From Roseateles amylovorans (lineage in GTDB: Bacteria > Pseudomonadota > Gammaproteobacteria > Burkholderiales > Burkholderiaceae_C), in contig NZ_CP104562.2 of NCBI RefSeq assembly GCF_025398155.2, positions 248,001 to 312,000 of the forward strand: DNA of 64,000 bases, written 5' to 3'. Shown here in pieces: positions 1 to 8,586 of the stretch. A program made the translations under genes and the position numbers. The notes beneath the pieces were generated by a model, which ran no database searches, was not told where the DNA came from, and was given only the letters and a program-made list of their open reading frames with translations. Every line of letters starts with the position of its first letter. Within the stretch, counting starts at the first letter, position 1.

Positions 1-282
1 CTCTCGGACCAGGCCGCGCATCGCACTGCGCAGAAAGCCGTTGGTCCCGGGCGCGATGGTGGTCAGCAGCGCGCCGTTGCCGGCGTCGCGCACGGCGATG
101 CTGCCGTCGGCCCCATCCTCGAAGCGCAATTGGCGGGTGGCGAGGGTGGAGGCATCCGGTTGCTGCTGGGCACTCAGCCCGGCGATGCGCACGGCCCCCA
201 CGCCCAGGACGCTGACCAGCACCAGCGCGCCCAGGGCGGCCAGGGGCAGGGCAGGCAACTTGCTGGTCAATGCGGTGCTCAT
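1..282 (-). CDS. puhC: PuhC photosynthetic complex assembly protein (partial, 3' end outside window)
   Basis: Only the first 94 codons are present; the gene runs off the left edge. The product starts MSTALTSKLPALPLAALGAL, giving an N-terminal membrane anchor, followed by a periplasmic part with the PuhC-like elements LRFEDGADGSIAVRDAG and NGFLRSAMRGLVRE. In the family, PuhC is an inner-membrane protein that helps build and organise the RC-LH1 core. It begins 3 nt after the puhB stop and is the last gene of the bchF-to-puh operon seen here. The identification rests on position after puhAB plus these motifs. The fragment is too short for more. Confidence 0.8.
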   Translation of the reverse strand, partial: MSTALTSKLPALPLAALGALVLVSVLGVGAVRIAGLSAQQQPDASTLATRQLRFEDGADGSIAVRDAGNGALLTTIAPGTNGFLRSAMRGLVRE

Positions 283-285
283 GAT

Positions 286-981
286 TCAGGCCGCCTGAGG
301 CAGAGGACGGGCCGCCGGCCTGCCGGCATCCATCGGCACCGCCCGTTGCGGCAAGGTCTGGCGATCGGCTTGCGCCTCACTCAGCGCCTGCGCCAGCAGC
401 GCAGCGATGGCCGGGGCGTCGGCCAGCGCGCGCAGCATGGGCTGAGTCCGGCGCAGATGCCAGGGGCGCGCATGGGGCCACAGGTGCAGGTAGGCGATCC
501 GGTCGGAGCCGCCCAGGCTCAGCACGATGTCGCCGCCGCGCCCGCGGGGGCGCCATCCGGCCGACAGGATCTGCGAGAAGGGCAGGTTGAAGCTGATGCT
601 CAGCACGATGCCCACGCGCATGACCACCCGCCGGTTGGTGACGGTGTACACCGTGGTGCGGGCCATCAGCCAGGCGATGCTGCCCAGCAGCCCGGTCGCC
701 AGCAGGATCAGCGGCAACATGCCGCCCAACCCCATCAGGATCTGGCCGGCCGATTGGCCATCGGCCCAGCCGGTGACGGCACGCCATCCCAGCAACAGGA
801 CGAAGTAGCCGATCACCAGGTCCAGATGCAGCGCCTGACGGGCCAGCAGCCGCACATCGGGGCTGCCCTGCCACAGCTGCCGTTCCCCTTCAGGAAGCGC
901 CTCCGGCAGGCCCCGCGCGGCTTCGAACTCATGCTCGTGCGCGGGGGCCAGCACGTTCACGAGGTTGGTGACGGCCCTCAC
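286..981 (-). CDS. puhB: PuhB reaction-centre assembly protein
   Basis: A 231-residue integral membrane protein. The N-terminal part has the family pattern GLPEALPEGERQLWQGSPD, followed by membrane segments (LDLVIGYFVLLLGW and ILMGLGGMLPLILLATGLLG) and a PH-like region VYTVTNRRVVMRVGIVLS. PuhB assists assembly of the photosynthetic reaction centre around the H subunit. The GTG at 981 is chosen because it overlaps the puhA stop (GTGA) and starts just before the conserved region. The frame stays open upstream to 1239, but that part lies inside puhA and has no family resemblance. It is co-transcribed with puhA and puhC. Confidence 0.85.
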   Translation of the reverse strand: MRAVTNLVNVLAPAHEHEFEAARGLPEALPEGERQLWQGSPDVRLLARQALHLDLVIGYFVLLLGWRAVTGWADGQSAGQILMGLGGMLPLILLATGLLGSIAWLMARTTVYTVTNRRVVMRVGIVLSISFNLPFSQILSAGWRPRGRGGDIVLSLGGSDRIAYLHLWPHARPWHLRRTQPMLRALADAPAIAALLAQALSEAQADRQTLPQRAVPMDAGRPAARPLPQAA

Positions 982-1733
982 AGCAGCGGCTCCTGGCGCT
1001 GCGGTGTGGCGTAGAGCGTGCCGGCACCGTAATAGGCCATGATCTTTTCCTCCTCCAGCAGCGTCACCTGTTCCGCGTGCCGGGTGCCGGGCACCCGGAT
1101 GAACTGTTCGCCGAGGATGGACTTCACCACGATGCGGTGATGCAGCACCCGGGCGAAGTTCATCGGCAGCAAGACATGCCGTCCATCGGCCACCTTCAGT
1201 TCCAGATAGCGGAACAGCATCTCCGAGCGGTCCACCCACAGGTCCACCACCCGGCCACCCTCGACCCCGTCATCGCCCTGCACCGGCAGGCCGCGCGGGT
1301 CCACATCCTGCGGCGCCACGCCAAAGCCCGAGGCGGTGCGCAGCGGCACGATGCGGGGCAGGCCTTCATAGGTCATGTCGGGCACATCGGCCCGATTGGC
1401 CCAACTGCCGGGGCCCACGCCAGCCAGCAGCGGATCGCCTTCCGGCTGGAACGGAGAGCCGCGATAGGCGCCCTCATGGACCGGCGGCTGCGAATCGCGG
1501 CGGGCATTGGGAGCCTGCACCGTCTCCCCATTGGCCAGCTTGTAGGTCTTGGGCGACGGAACCGCGGGCCAGCCCTGGACCTTGATCGCATGGGATCGAT
1601 CGGATTCCAGCGGATAGCCCTCCCGCTTGTTCTCGCGGTGCAGGTAGTAGATGAGGCCCGCGAAGAAGATCCAGAACGCGTAGAGCACGAGCTGAGCCAC
1701 ATCGATGTAGCCCGTGATGGCACCGGTTTGCAT
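978..1733 (-). CDS. puhA: Photosynthetic reaction centre H subunit
   Basis: A 251-residue protein with one N-terminal transmembrane helix (IDVAQLVLYAFWIFFAGLIYYL) followed directly by the conserved H-subunit sequence HRENKREGYPLE. The rest is the cytoplasmic PRC-barrel domain (VDLWVDRSEMLFRYLELKV) that caps the L/M core and forms part of the proton path to QB. Length is typical of the family. It lies 9 nt downstream of lhaA and overlaps puhB. Identification is secure from the N-terminus and from the conserved lhaA-puhA-puhB order of purple-bacterial PGCs. Confidence 0.97.
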   Translation of the reverse strand: MQTGAITGYIDVAQLVLYAFWIFFAGLIYYLHRENKREGYPLESDRSHAIKVQGWPAVPSPKTYKLANGETVQAPNARRDSQPPVHEGAYRGSPFQPEGDPLLAGVGPGSWANRADVPDMTYEGLPRIVPLRTASGFGVAPQDVDPRGLPVQGDDGVEGGRVVDLWVDRSEMLFRYLELKVADGRHVLLPMNFARVLHHRIVVKSILGEQFIRVPGTRHAEQVTLLEEEKIMAYYGAGTLYATPQRQEPLL

Positions 1734-1742
1734 GGAGGCCTC

Positions 1743-3209
1743 CTAGCCTGGAAACTCCGCCAACCCCATGGGCTGACGCGATGAGGGAGATGCGCGGCGA
1801 CGGCGCACCAGCGGACCGATGGCGATCAACGTGCCGAACAGCAAGGCGATCTCCAGGTGATACACAACGCTGTAGGCCACCTGCGGTTCGGACATGGCCG
1901 CACCCAGCCAGCCGTGGGCCGCCAGCGCTTCGAATCCATCCCGCAGCGTGCCGCCCAGCGCGACGGCCAGGCCGCCGGCCGTGGCCTGCATCGCGCCCCA
2001 GGCGCCCAGGGCCAGGCCCGCACCGCTGGTGCTTTCCAGTCCCATGGCCACGACCAGCGTGCTGACTGCAAACAGGCCGCCGCCCAGACCGATCAGCACA
2101 TTGCCGATGCGGAACAGCCAGCTCGAATCCAACGGTGCGGCGAAGATGACCGCCGAGAACGCGACGATGCCGATGAGCAGGCCGAGCGCGGCCAATCGAT
2201 GCGCATCGAACCCCCGTGCGAGCAGCCGGGCGGCCATGGCGAATGCCATCACCGATCCCAGGGCCATGCCGGCGGTCAGCAGGCTGGTCGCGGCCACTGG
2301 CAGCTTCAGGATGGCGCCGCCATAAGGCTCCAGCACGATGTCCTGCATGTTGAAGGCCGCCGTGCCCAGTGCCACCGCCACCAGGAAGCGGCGCGTCTGC
2401 GGCTGGGCGGCAAATTGCCGCCAGACCTCGCGAAACGGCGGCACGCGCTCGCCCGGCGCCGGACGCTTGACCGTGCCACGGGCCTCCTGCTTCCACAATG
2501 CGACGGTGTTCAGCACCATCGTCGCCAGTGCGGCGCCCTGCACCACGCCCACCAGCCGGGTGGGCGAGAAGTTCTGCAGCAGCAGGCTGAAGCAGGTGCT
2601 GGCCAGCACCATGCCCAGCAGCAACATCACATACATCAGTGCCACCACGCGGGGGCGGGTGTCCGGCCGGGCCTGATCGGTGGCCAGGGCCAGGCCGGCG
2701 GTCTGCGTCGTCTGCATGCCGGCCCCCACCATGATGAAGGCCAGCGCCGCTGCCAGTCGGCCGACCATCACGCCGCCCGGCTGAGCGCTGGCTTCGGCGC
2801 CCGGCTGCAGCAGGACCAGCGCAAACGGCATGATCGACAGCCCGCCAAACTGCAGCAGCGACCCAAACCACAGGTAAGGCACACGCCGCCAGCCCAGCGC
2901 GGAGAGATGGGTGTCGGAACGGTGGCCCACCAGGGCGCGGAACGGTGCGGCCAGCAGCGGCAGCGCCACCATCAGCGACACCGCCCAGGCCGACACACCC
3001 AGCTCCACGATCATCACCCGGTTCAGGGTGCCCACCAGCAACGCATAGGCCATGCCCACCGACACCTGGAACAGCGCCAGGCGCATCAGGCGGTGCAAGG
3101 GCAGCTCGGTGGTCGCGACATCGGCGAAGGGCAGAAACTTCAGGCTCAGCCGCGACCACTTCAGCGCCAGGCGCTGATTGAGTTGGCGGGGCAGAGAAGA
3201 GGCCTTCAT
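1743..3209 (-). CDS. lhaA: LhaA, PucC/BCD family LH1 assembly transporter-like protein
   Basis: A 488-residue polytopic membrane protein of the PucC branch of the major facilitator superfamily. The family signature LVGTLNRVMIVELGVSAW is in the first membrane segment, and PFRALVGHRSDTH lies in the following loop. About twelve hydrophobic segments follow, including the conserved NMQDIVLEPYGG. LhaA is required for LH1 assembly in related bacteria and is thought to deliver bacteriochlorophyll. The ATG at 3209 overlaps the bchM stop (ATGA). A second family member lies at 16005-17339. Confidence 0.93.
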   Translation of the reverse strand: MKASSLPRQLNQRLALKWSRLSLKFLPFADVATTELPLHRLMRLALFQVSVGMAYALLVGTLNRVMIVELGVSAWAVSLMVALPLLAAPFRALVGHRSDTHLSALGWRRVPYLWFGSLLQFGGLSIMPFALVLLQPGAEASAQPGGVMVGRLAAALAFIMVGAGMQTTQTAGLALATDQARPDTRPRVVALMYVMLLLGMVLASTCFSLLLQNFSPTRLVGVVQGAALATMVLNTVALWKQEARGTVKRPAPGERVPPFREVWRQFAAQPQTRRFLVAVALGTAAFNMQDIVLEPYGGAILKLPVAATSLLTAGMALGSVMAFAMAARLLARGFDAHRLAALGLLIGIVAFSAVIFAAPLDSSWLFRIGNVLIGLGGGLFAVSTLVVAMGLESTSGAGLALGAWGAMQATAGGLAVALGGTLRDGFEALAAHGWLGAAMSEPQVAYSVVYHLEIALLFGTLIAIGPLVRRRRASPSSRQPMGLAEFPG

Positions 3210-3907
3210 GGCCGCACCAGCTCCAGCGCCTGCGAGGTGTAGAAGCCGCTGTAGACCCGCTCGCTGCGCTGCAGGTCCCAGGCCAGCAGCCGGGGATGGG
3301 TGCCGATGAGTTGCTGCAGACGCTGCTCCGCCACCGGCACGATGGACGGGGACCGGTTGCCGCGCGGGAAGAGCTTGCCCAGCGCCTTCATGATCTGCAG
3401 GGCGGGGTTGCTCGGCGCGAAGGTGAACAGCACCGAATGGCGGGTGCGCTCGGCCAGGTCCGCCAGCACCGCCACCGCATCGGCAGGTTCGTAGTGGATG
3501 AGCGAGTCCATGCCCACCACATGGTCGAAATGGCCCAGGGCCGGATCCAGCATGTCGCCGGCGCGGAAGTCGATGCGACCGCCGCTGTCGAAGCTCGGCT
3601 GCCGCTGACGGGCCAGGTCCACCAGCGTGGGCGACAGGTCGATGGCCACCACCTCGGCACCACGCCGGGCCGCCTCCACCGCGAGTGCGCCGGTGCCGCA
3701 GCCCGCATCCAGCACACGCCGCCCGCGCAGGTCGGTCGGCAGCCAGGACAGCAGCGTGCCGCGCATGCGGTCCCGCCCGGCCCGGACGCTGGCCCGCACC
3801 CGGCCCACCGGCGCATCCGACGTCAGCCGCGCCCAGGCGTCGACGGCGGTGCGGTCGAAATAGGCCTCGATCTGGCCGCGGCGTTGGAGATAGTCGGCGT
3901 GGCGCAT
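3206..3907 (-). CDS. bchM: Mg-protoporphyrin IX O-methyltransferase
   Basis: A 233-residue S-adenosylmethionine-dependent methyltransferase that esterifies the ring-C propionate of Mg-protoporphyrin IX after Mg chelation. The N-terminal element RRGQIEAYFDRTAVDAWARL is characteristic of BchM/ChlM. The SAM-binding motif I is VLDAGCGTGALAVEAARRGA near residue 65, followed by the acidic strand VVAIDLS. GMDSLIHYEPADA matches the BchM substrate region. It overlaps bchL upstream (TGATG) and lhaA downstream (ATGA), so translation is probably coupled. Confidence 0.95.
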   Translation of the reverse strand: MRHADYLQRRGQIEAYFDRTAVDAWARLTSDAPVGRVRASVRAGRDRMRGTLLSWLPTDLRGRRVLDAGCGTGALAVEAARRGAEVVAIDLSPTLVDLARQRQPSFDSGGRIDFRAGDMLDPALGHFDHVVGMDSLIHYEPADAVAVLADLAERTRHSVLFTFAPSNPALQIMKALGKLFPRGNRSPSIVPVAEQRLQQLIGTHPRLLAWDLQRSERVYSGFYTSQALELVRP

Positions 3908-4815
3908 CAGTCAAACCCCAGCAGGTCAAAGAGATCCCGGTCCTTCATCGGCACGGCCTCATACGGCTCCCCGCCCAGCCACATCGATGCGGCCAGCCGC
4001 AGGTATTCCTGCTGCACCTTCTCCAGCTCCGGCGAGGCTTCCATCTCGAACAGCGTCGATTTCTTCAGGCGGCTGCGGCGGATGACGTCGAGGTCGGGGA
4101 AATGCGCCGCCAGCTTCAAGCCGATGCGGTCGGTGTAGCGGTCGATCTGGTCGGTGGCGGCGCTGCGGTTGGCGATGACGCCGCCCAGTCGCACCTTGTA
4201 GTTCTTGGCCTTGGCGCCGATGGCCTGCACGATCCGGTTCATCGCGAAGATGGAATCGAAGTCGTTGGCGGTGACGATCATGGCGCGGTCCGCATGCTGC
4301 AGCGGTGCGGCGAAGCCGCCGCACACCACATCGCCGAGCACGTCGAAGATCACCACATCGGTGTCCTCCAGCAGGTGATGCTCCTTGAGCAGCTTCACCG
4401 TCTGCCCCACCACATAACCGCCGCAGCCGGTGCCGGCCGGCGGTCCGCCGGCTTCCACGCACATCACGCCGTTGTAGCCCTCGTAGACGAAGTCTTCCAC
4501 CCGCAGTTCCTCGGCGTGGAAGTTCACCGTCTCCAGCACGTCGATGACGGTGGGCAGCATGCGCTTGGTCAGGGTGAAGGTGGAGTCATGCTTGGGGTCG
4601 CAGCCGATCTGCAGCACCCGCTTGCCCAACTTGGAGAAGGCGGCCGAGAGGTTGCTGGAGGTGGTGCTCTTGCCGATGCCGCCCTTGCCGTAGATGGCAA
4701 AGCACTTGGCGGTCCCGATCTGAACCGTGGGGTCCATCTGGACCTGCACGCTGCCGGCGCCGTCCGGTCGCCGGTTGCCGATCTCGTGGAGGGGGACGGC
4801 GGTGATGGTGCTCAT
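3907..4815 (-). CDS. bchL: Dark protochlorophyllide reductase, Fe-S ATPase subunit L
   Basis: A 302-residue NifH-like subunit of the light-independent protochlorophyllide reductase (DPOR). The P-loop YGKGGIGKSTTSSNL lies near residue 43. The two cysteines that bridge the 4Fe-4S cluster between subunits are visible in GGPPAGTGCGGY and DVLGDVVCGGF. It forms a homodimer that passes electrons to BchNB at the cost of ATP. It starts inside the bchH stop (ATGA overlap) and ends on the bchM start. The shorter relative BchX, for chlorophyllide a, is at 35124. Confidence 0.97.
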   Translation of the reverse strand: MSTITAVPLHEIGNRRPDGAGSVQVQMDPTVQIGTAKCFAIYGKGGIGKSTTSSNLSAAFSKLGKRVLQIGCDPKHDSTFTLTKRMLPTVIDVLETVNFHAEELRVEDFVYEGYNGVMCVEAGGPPAGTGCGGYVVGQTVKLLKEHHLLEDTDVVIFDVLGDVVCGGFAAPLQHADRAMIVTANDFDSIFAMNRIVQAIGAKAKNYKVRLGGVIANRSAATDQIDRYTDRIGLKLAAHFPDLDVIRRSRLKKSTLFEMEASPELEKVQQEYLRLAASMWLGGEPYEAVPMKDRDLFDLLGFD

Positions 4816-7800
4816 GCAGCGGCCTTTTCAATGACGCCTTCAAGGCGGTCTTCCAACTCGTCGCCGGCCTGGCGCAGGGCCTGCAGGGTGGCGGCGTCGG
4901 GTTGCCAGTAGTCGCGGTCCACGGCTTCCAGCAGGCGATGGGCGACGCGCGTGGAGGCCGTCGGATTGAGTTGGGCCAGGCGTTCGCGCATGGCCGGGTC
5001 GAGGATGAAGGTGGCGCTGAGCTGCTCATACACCCAGGGGGCCACCTGGCCGGTCGTGGCCGACCAGCCCAGCGTGTTGGTCACATGGACCTCGATCTGC
5101 CGAACGCCTTCATAGCCGTGCTTGAGCATGGCTTCGAACCATTTCGGATTGAGCATGCGGGTGCGGGTTTCCAGCGCCACCTGCTCGCTGAGCGTGCGCA
5201 CTGTGCCGCCTCCCAGCCCGTCGCGGGTCTGGTCGCCGATGTAGACCGGCGCCATCGCGGCGGTCGCGCCGTCGCGGGTGACCTTGGCACGGCGGATGGC
5301 GCGGCTCACCCCCCCCAGCGTGTCGAAATAGGTGTCGACCGTGGTGACGCCCAGTTCGACCGAATCCAGGTTCTGATAGGCCAGCTGCACATCGGCCAGC
5401 ACGCTTTGCAGCAGCGCGGCCTGCTGCATCGGGCGACCCGCACGGCCGTAGGCGAAGCCCTTGCGCCGGCTGTAGGTTTCGGCGAGTTCATCCCCGTCCT
5501 CCCAGCGGCTGTTGTCGATCAGGCTGTTGATGTTGGCGCCGTACGCGCCTTCGGCATTGCCGAACACCCGCAACGAGGCGGCTTCCAGATCGCCGCCGTG
5601 CGCGGCCTGGTAGGCCAGCGCATGCTTGCGGATGAAGTTGAGATCGGCCGGCTCGTCGGCGCTGGCTGCCAGGAAGGCGGCTTCGGCGAGCAGCCGGATC
5701 TGCAGCGGCAGCAGGTCGCGGAAGATGCCCGACAGCGTGATTACCACATCGATGCGGGGGCGCCCCAGTTCCGCCAGCGGAATCAGCTCGGCACCGGCCA
5801 GTCGGCCATAGCTGTCCTGACGAGGGCGAGCGCCCATCAGCGCCAGGGCCTGCGCAATCGGGCCGCCCTCGCTCTTGAGGTTGTCGGTGCCCCACAGCAC
5901 CATCGCAATCGACTCGGGCAGGGAATGGCCACCGTCCAGATGGCGGTCCAGCAGCCGCTGCGCCTGGCGGGCGCCGTCCTTCACCGCATAAGCGCTGGGC
6001 AGCCGGAACGGGTCGAAGCCATGCAGGTTGCGGCCGGTGGGCAGGATGGCGGGCGTGCGCAGCAGATCGCCACCCGGCGCGGGCCGCAGGAAGCGACCGT
6101 CCAGCGCATGCAGGATGCCGTCGATCTCGCGGTCTTCGGCCATCAGCCGGTCCATGTCGGCGAGCCGTTGCAGCAGGGCCAGGTCTTCGAGATCGTCGTC
6201 GGTCGGCATGCCATGGGCCACCAGCGCTTCGATGACGGCCCGGTCCGGCTTGATGCCTTCGGACGCGTCGGCAAACGACATCAGCAGGTCCACCCGCTCC
6301 GCTGCGGTGGGGGCCTGGCCCACCACATGCAGCCCGTGCGGGATCAGGGTGTATTCCAGCTCCAGCACGGCGTCGTTGAGCCGGGCGATCGCCGCTTCCG
6401 CGCCGTCGCCCCAGGCGGGTTCGACAGGCGCCAGATCCAGCGTGGCCGCCTGGGCCTGGACCATCGTCGCTAGCTCGTCACGCTCGGCGCTGGCCTCCGG
6501 CTCCAGGCCGCGGTAACGCTCCAGCAGTTCCTTCAGTTCCACCAGCCCCTTGTAGAGCCCGGCCTCCGCCACCGGCGGCGTCATGTAGCTGATCAGCGTG
6601 GCTGCCGCGCGGCGCTTCGCGATGCTGCCCTCCGACGGATTGTTCGCCGCATAGAGATAGAGGTTGGGCAGGTCGCCGATGAGCCGGTCCGGCCAGCAGC
6701 GGGCGGACATGCCTGCCTGCTTGCCCGGCATGAACTCGAGCGCGCCATGGGTGCCGAAGTGCAGCACCGCATGGGCCGCAAAGTCCTCGCGCAGCCAGCG
6801 ATAGAACGCGGAGAAGGCATGGGTGGGCGCAAAGCCGTGCTCGAACAGCAGCCGCATCGGGTCACCCTCATAGCCGAAGGCGGGCTGGATGCCGACAAAC
6901 ACATTGCCGAAGCGCTCGCCCAGGATCTGGATGTGGCTGCCGTCGGTCTGCTGCTTGCCGGGGCAGGGGCCCCATTGGGCCTCGATGTCCTTGAGGTGCT
7001 TCTCGCGGCGCAGATGCTCGTTGGCCGGAATGCGGTGATGCACATTGGCCAGCGCGCCGTAGCGGCTCGCATTGCCGTGGATGAGCCGTTCGCGCAGGTC
7101 GTCCACGCTGGCCGGCAGCTCGACCGTGTAGCCCGCGCGCGCCATCGACACCAGCGTGTTGTAGAGCGATTCGAAGACCGACAGGAAGGCCGCCGTGCCG
7201 GTGGCGCCGGCATTGGGCGGGAAGTTGAAGATCACTGCGGCCACGCGGCGCTCGGCGCGCTCGCTGCGGCGCAGGTCCACCAGCTTGCCGACGCGGGCGG
7301 CGAGGGCATCGGCGCGTTCGATGCAGCTGTGCATGTCGTGCGCGTCGACCGTGTTTTCGAAGCGGCAGGCATGGCTGCAGCCGGTGCAGGCGATGTGGGT
7401 GCCGTTGGCCCGACCGCCGAAGACCATCGCGCCGGTGGCCCCATCGAGCTCGGGGATCGCCACCATGATGGTCGATTCCACCGGGAGCAGGCCGCGGGAG
7501 GAGCCACCCCATTGGTCCAGCGTCTGGAACTCGACCGGATGCACCGCCAGGTACGGCACGTCCAGCGTCGCGAGCACATCCTCGGCGGCCTTGGCATCGT
7601 TGTAGGCCGGGCCGCCCACCAGCGAGAAGCCGGTCAGCGACACCAGGGCGTCGATGCGGGGGCGGCCGGCGCTGTCCTGGAAGTAGGCGCTGATGGCGGG
7701 ACGCTGGTCCAGCCCGGTGGCAAACGCGGGAATCACCCGCAGCCCGCGGGCTTCCATGGCGGTGATGACGCCGTTGTAGTGGTCGGCATTGCCGGCCAGC

Positions 7801-8570
7801 AGGTAGGAACGCATCAGCAGCAGGCCGACCGTGCCGCGCGGGCCGGTGGTGGCCATCCGGGGCAGGGCGTCCAGCGTGGTGGCCATCTGGCCGACGGCGC
7901 CGGGATGGGCCATCTGCGGGTGATACAGGCCCACCTCGGGATAGGCGATCGGCTGATCCGGCCGGGCACTGGCCCGCAGCGCCTGGCGCGGGCCCTGCGC
8001 ATACCGCTCCACCAGCAGCTTCACCATGTTGGCAATGTTGTCCTGCGAGCCGGCCAGCCAATATTGCAGCGTCAGGAAATAGGCCCGCACATCCTGCGCG
8101 GTGCCGGGGATGAAGCGCAGGATCTTGGGCAGCATCCGCAGCACCTTCATCTGCTGCGCACCGGCGCTGGCCGGGCGGCCTTCCTTGCCGGCGGGCTTGC
8201 CGCGCAGCCGCTTGAGCAAGGCCATCGCGCCGTTGGCGGGCGCACTCATGTCGAAGCCGCCCATGCGGGTGAGCCGGGTGACCTCCGCGGCCGACATGGC
8301 GCACACCATGGCATCGCAGGTCAGGCGCCGGGCCTGCAGATCGGCCAGCACCGGCAGGAAGTGGTCTTCCAGGAAGAGCATCGACGCAATGACGATGTGG
8401 GCCGAGGCGATGTCGGCGCGGCAGCGGGCCAGCGCGTCGGGTTGGTCGCCCCATTCGGCGGCGGCATGCACCGTCAGCCGCAGGCCGGGCAGGTGCCGGG
8501 CCAGGGCCACATTGGCCCGCTCGGCGGCACTCGCCAGATGGGAATCCATGGTCACGATGACCACGTTCAT
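4812..8570 (-). CDS. bchH: Magnesium chelatase subunit H (porphyrin-binding)
   Basis: A 1252-residue cobN/Mg-chelatase-type protein that binds protoporphyrin IX and inserts Mg2+ with BchI and BchD, the first step committed to bacteriochlorophyll. The N-terminus MNVVIVTMDSHLASAAERAN is typical, and length matches the family. Recognisable blocks include HFGTHGALEFMPGKQ and GGVSRAIRRAKV. The ATG at 8570 lies 16 nt after the bchB stop; the frame continues upstream to 8696 but only inside bchB. BchI and BchD are encoded separately at 20490-23443. Confidence 0.97.
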   Translation of the reverse strand: MNVVIVTMDSHLASAAERANVALARHLPGLRLTVHAAAEWGDQPDALARCRADIASAHIVIASMLFLEDHFLPVLADLQARRLTCDAMVCAMSAAEVTRLTRMGGFDMSAPANGAMALLKRLRGKPAGKEGRPASAGAQQMKVLRMLPKILRFIPGTAQDVRAYFLTLQYWLAGSQDNIANMVKLLVERYAQGPRQALRASARPDQPIAYPEVGLYHPQMAHPGAVGQMATTLDALPRMATTGPRGTVGLLLMRSYLLAGNADHYNGVITAMEARGLRVIPAFATGLDQRPAISAYFQDSAGRPRIDALVSLTGFSLVGGPAYNDAKAAEDVLATLDVPYLAVHPVEFQTLDQWGGSSRGLLPVESTIMVAIPELDGATGAMVFGGRANGTHIACTGCSHACRFENTVDAHDMHSCIERADALAARVGKLVDLRRSERAERRVAAVIFNFPPNAGATGTAAFLSVFESLYNTLVSMARAGYTVELPASVDDLRERLIHGNASRYGALANVHHRIPANEHLRREKHLKDIEAQWGPCPGKQQTDGSHIQILGERFGNVFVGIQPAFGYEGDPMRLLFEHGFAPTHAFSAFYRWLREDFAAHAVLHFGTHGALEFMPGKQAGMSARCWPDRLIGDLPNLYLYAANNPSEGSIAKRRAAATLISYMTPPVAEAGLYKGLVELKELLERYRGLEPEASAERDELATMVQAQAATLDLAPVEPAWGDGAEAAIARLNDAVLELEYTLIPHGLHVVGQAPTAAERVDLLMSFADASEGIKPDRAVIEALVAHGMPTDDDLEDLALLQRLADMDRLMAEDREIDGILHALDGRFLRPAPGGDLLRTPAILPTGRNLHGFDPFRLPSAYAVKDGARQAQRLLDRHLDGGHSLPESIAMVLWGTDNLKSEGGPIAQALALMGARPRQDSYGRLAGAELIPLAELGRPRIDVVITLSGIFRDLLPLQIRLLAEAAFLAASADEPADLNFIRKHALAYQAAHGGDLEAASLRVFGNAEGAYGANINSLIDNSRWEDGDELAETYSRRKGFAYGRAGRPMQQAALLQSVLADVQLAYQNLDSVELGVTTVDTYFDTLGGVSRAIRRAKVTRDGATAAMAPVYIGDQTRDGLGGGTVRTLSEQVALETRTRMLNPKWFEAMLKHGYEGVRQIEVHVTNTLGWSATTGQVAPWVYEQLSATFILDPAMRERLAQLNPTASTRVAHRLLEAVDRDYWQPDAATLQALRQAGDELEDRLEGVIEKAAA

Positions 8571-8586
8571 CGCCGGTGCAGGCGGG

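Noticed and set aside
982..1239. Upstream extension of puhB
   Set aside because: It lies fully within puhA in another frame; PuhB homology begins just after 981.
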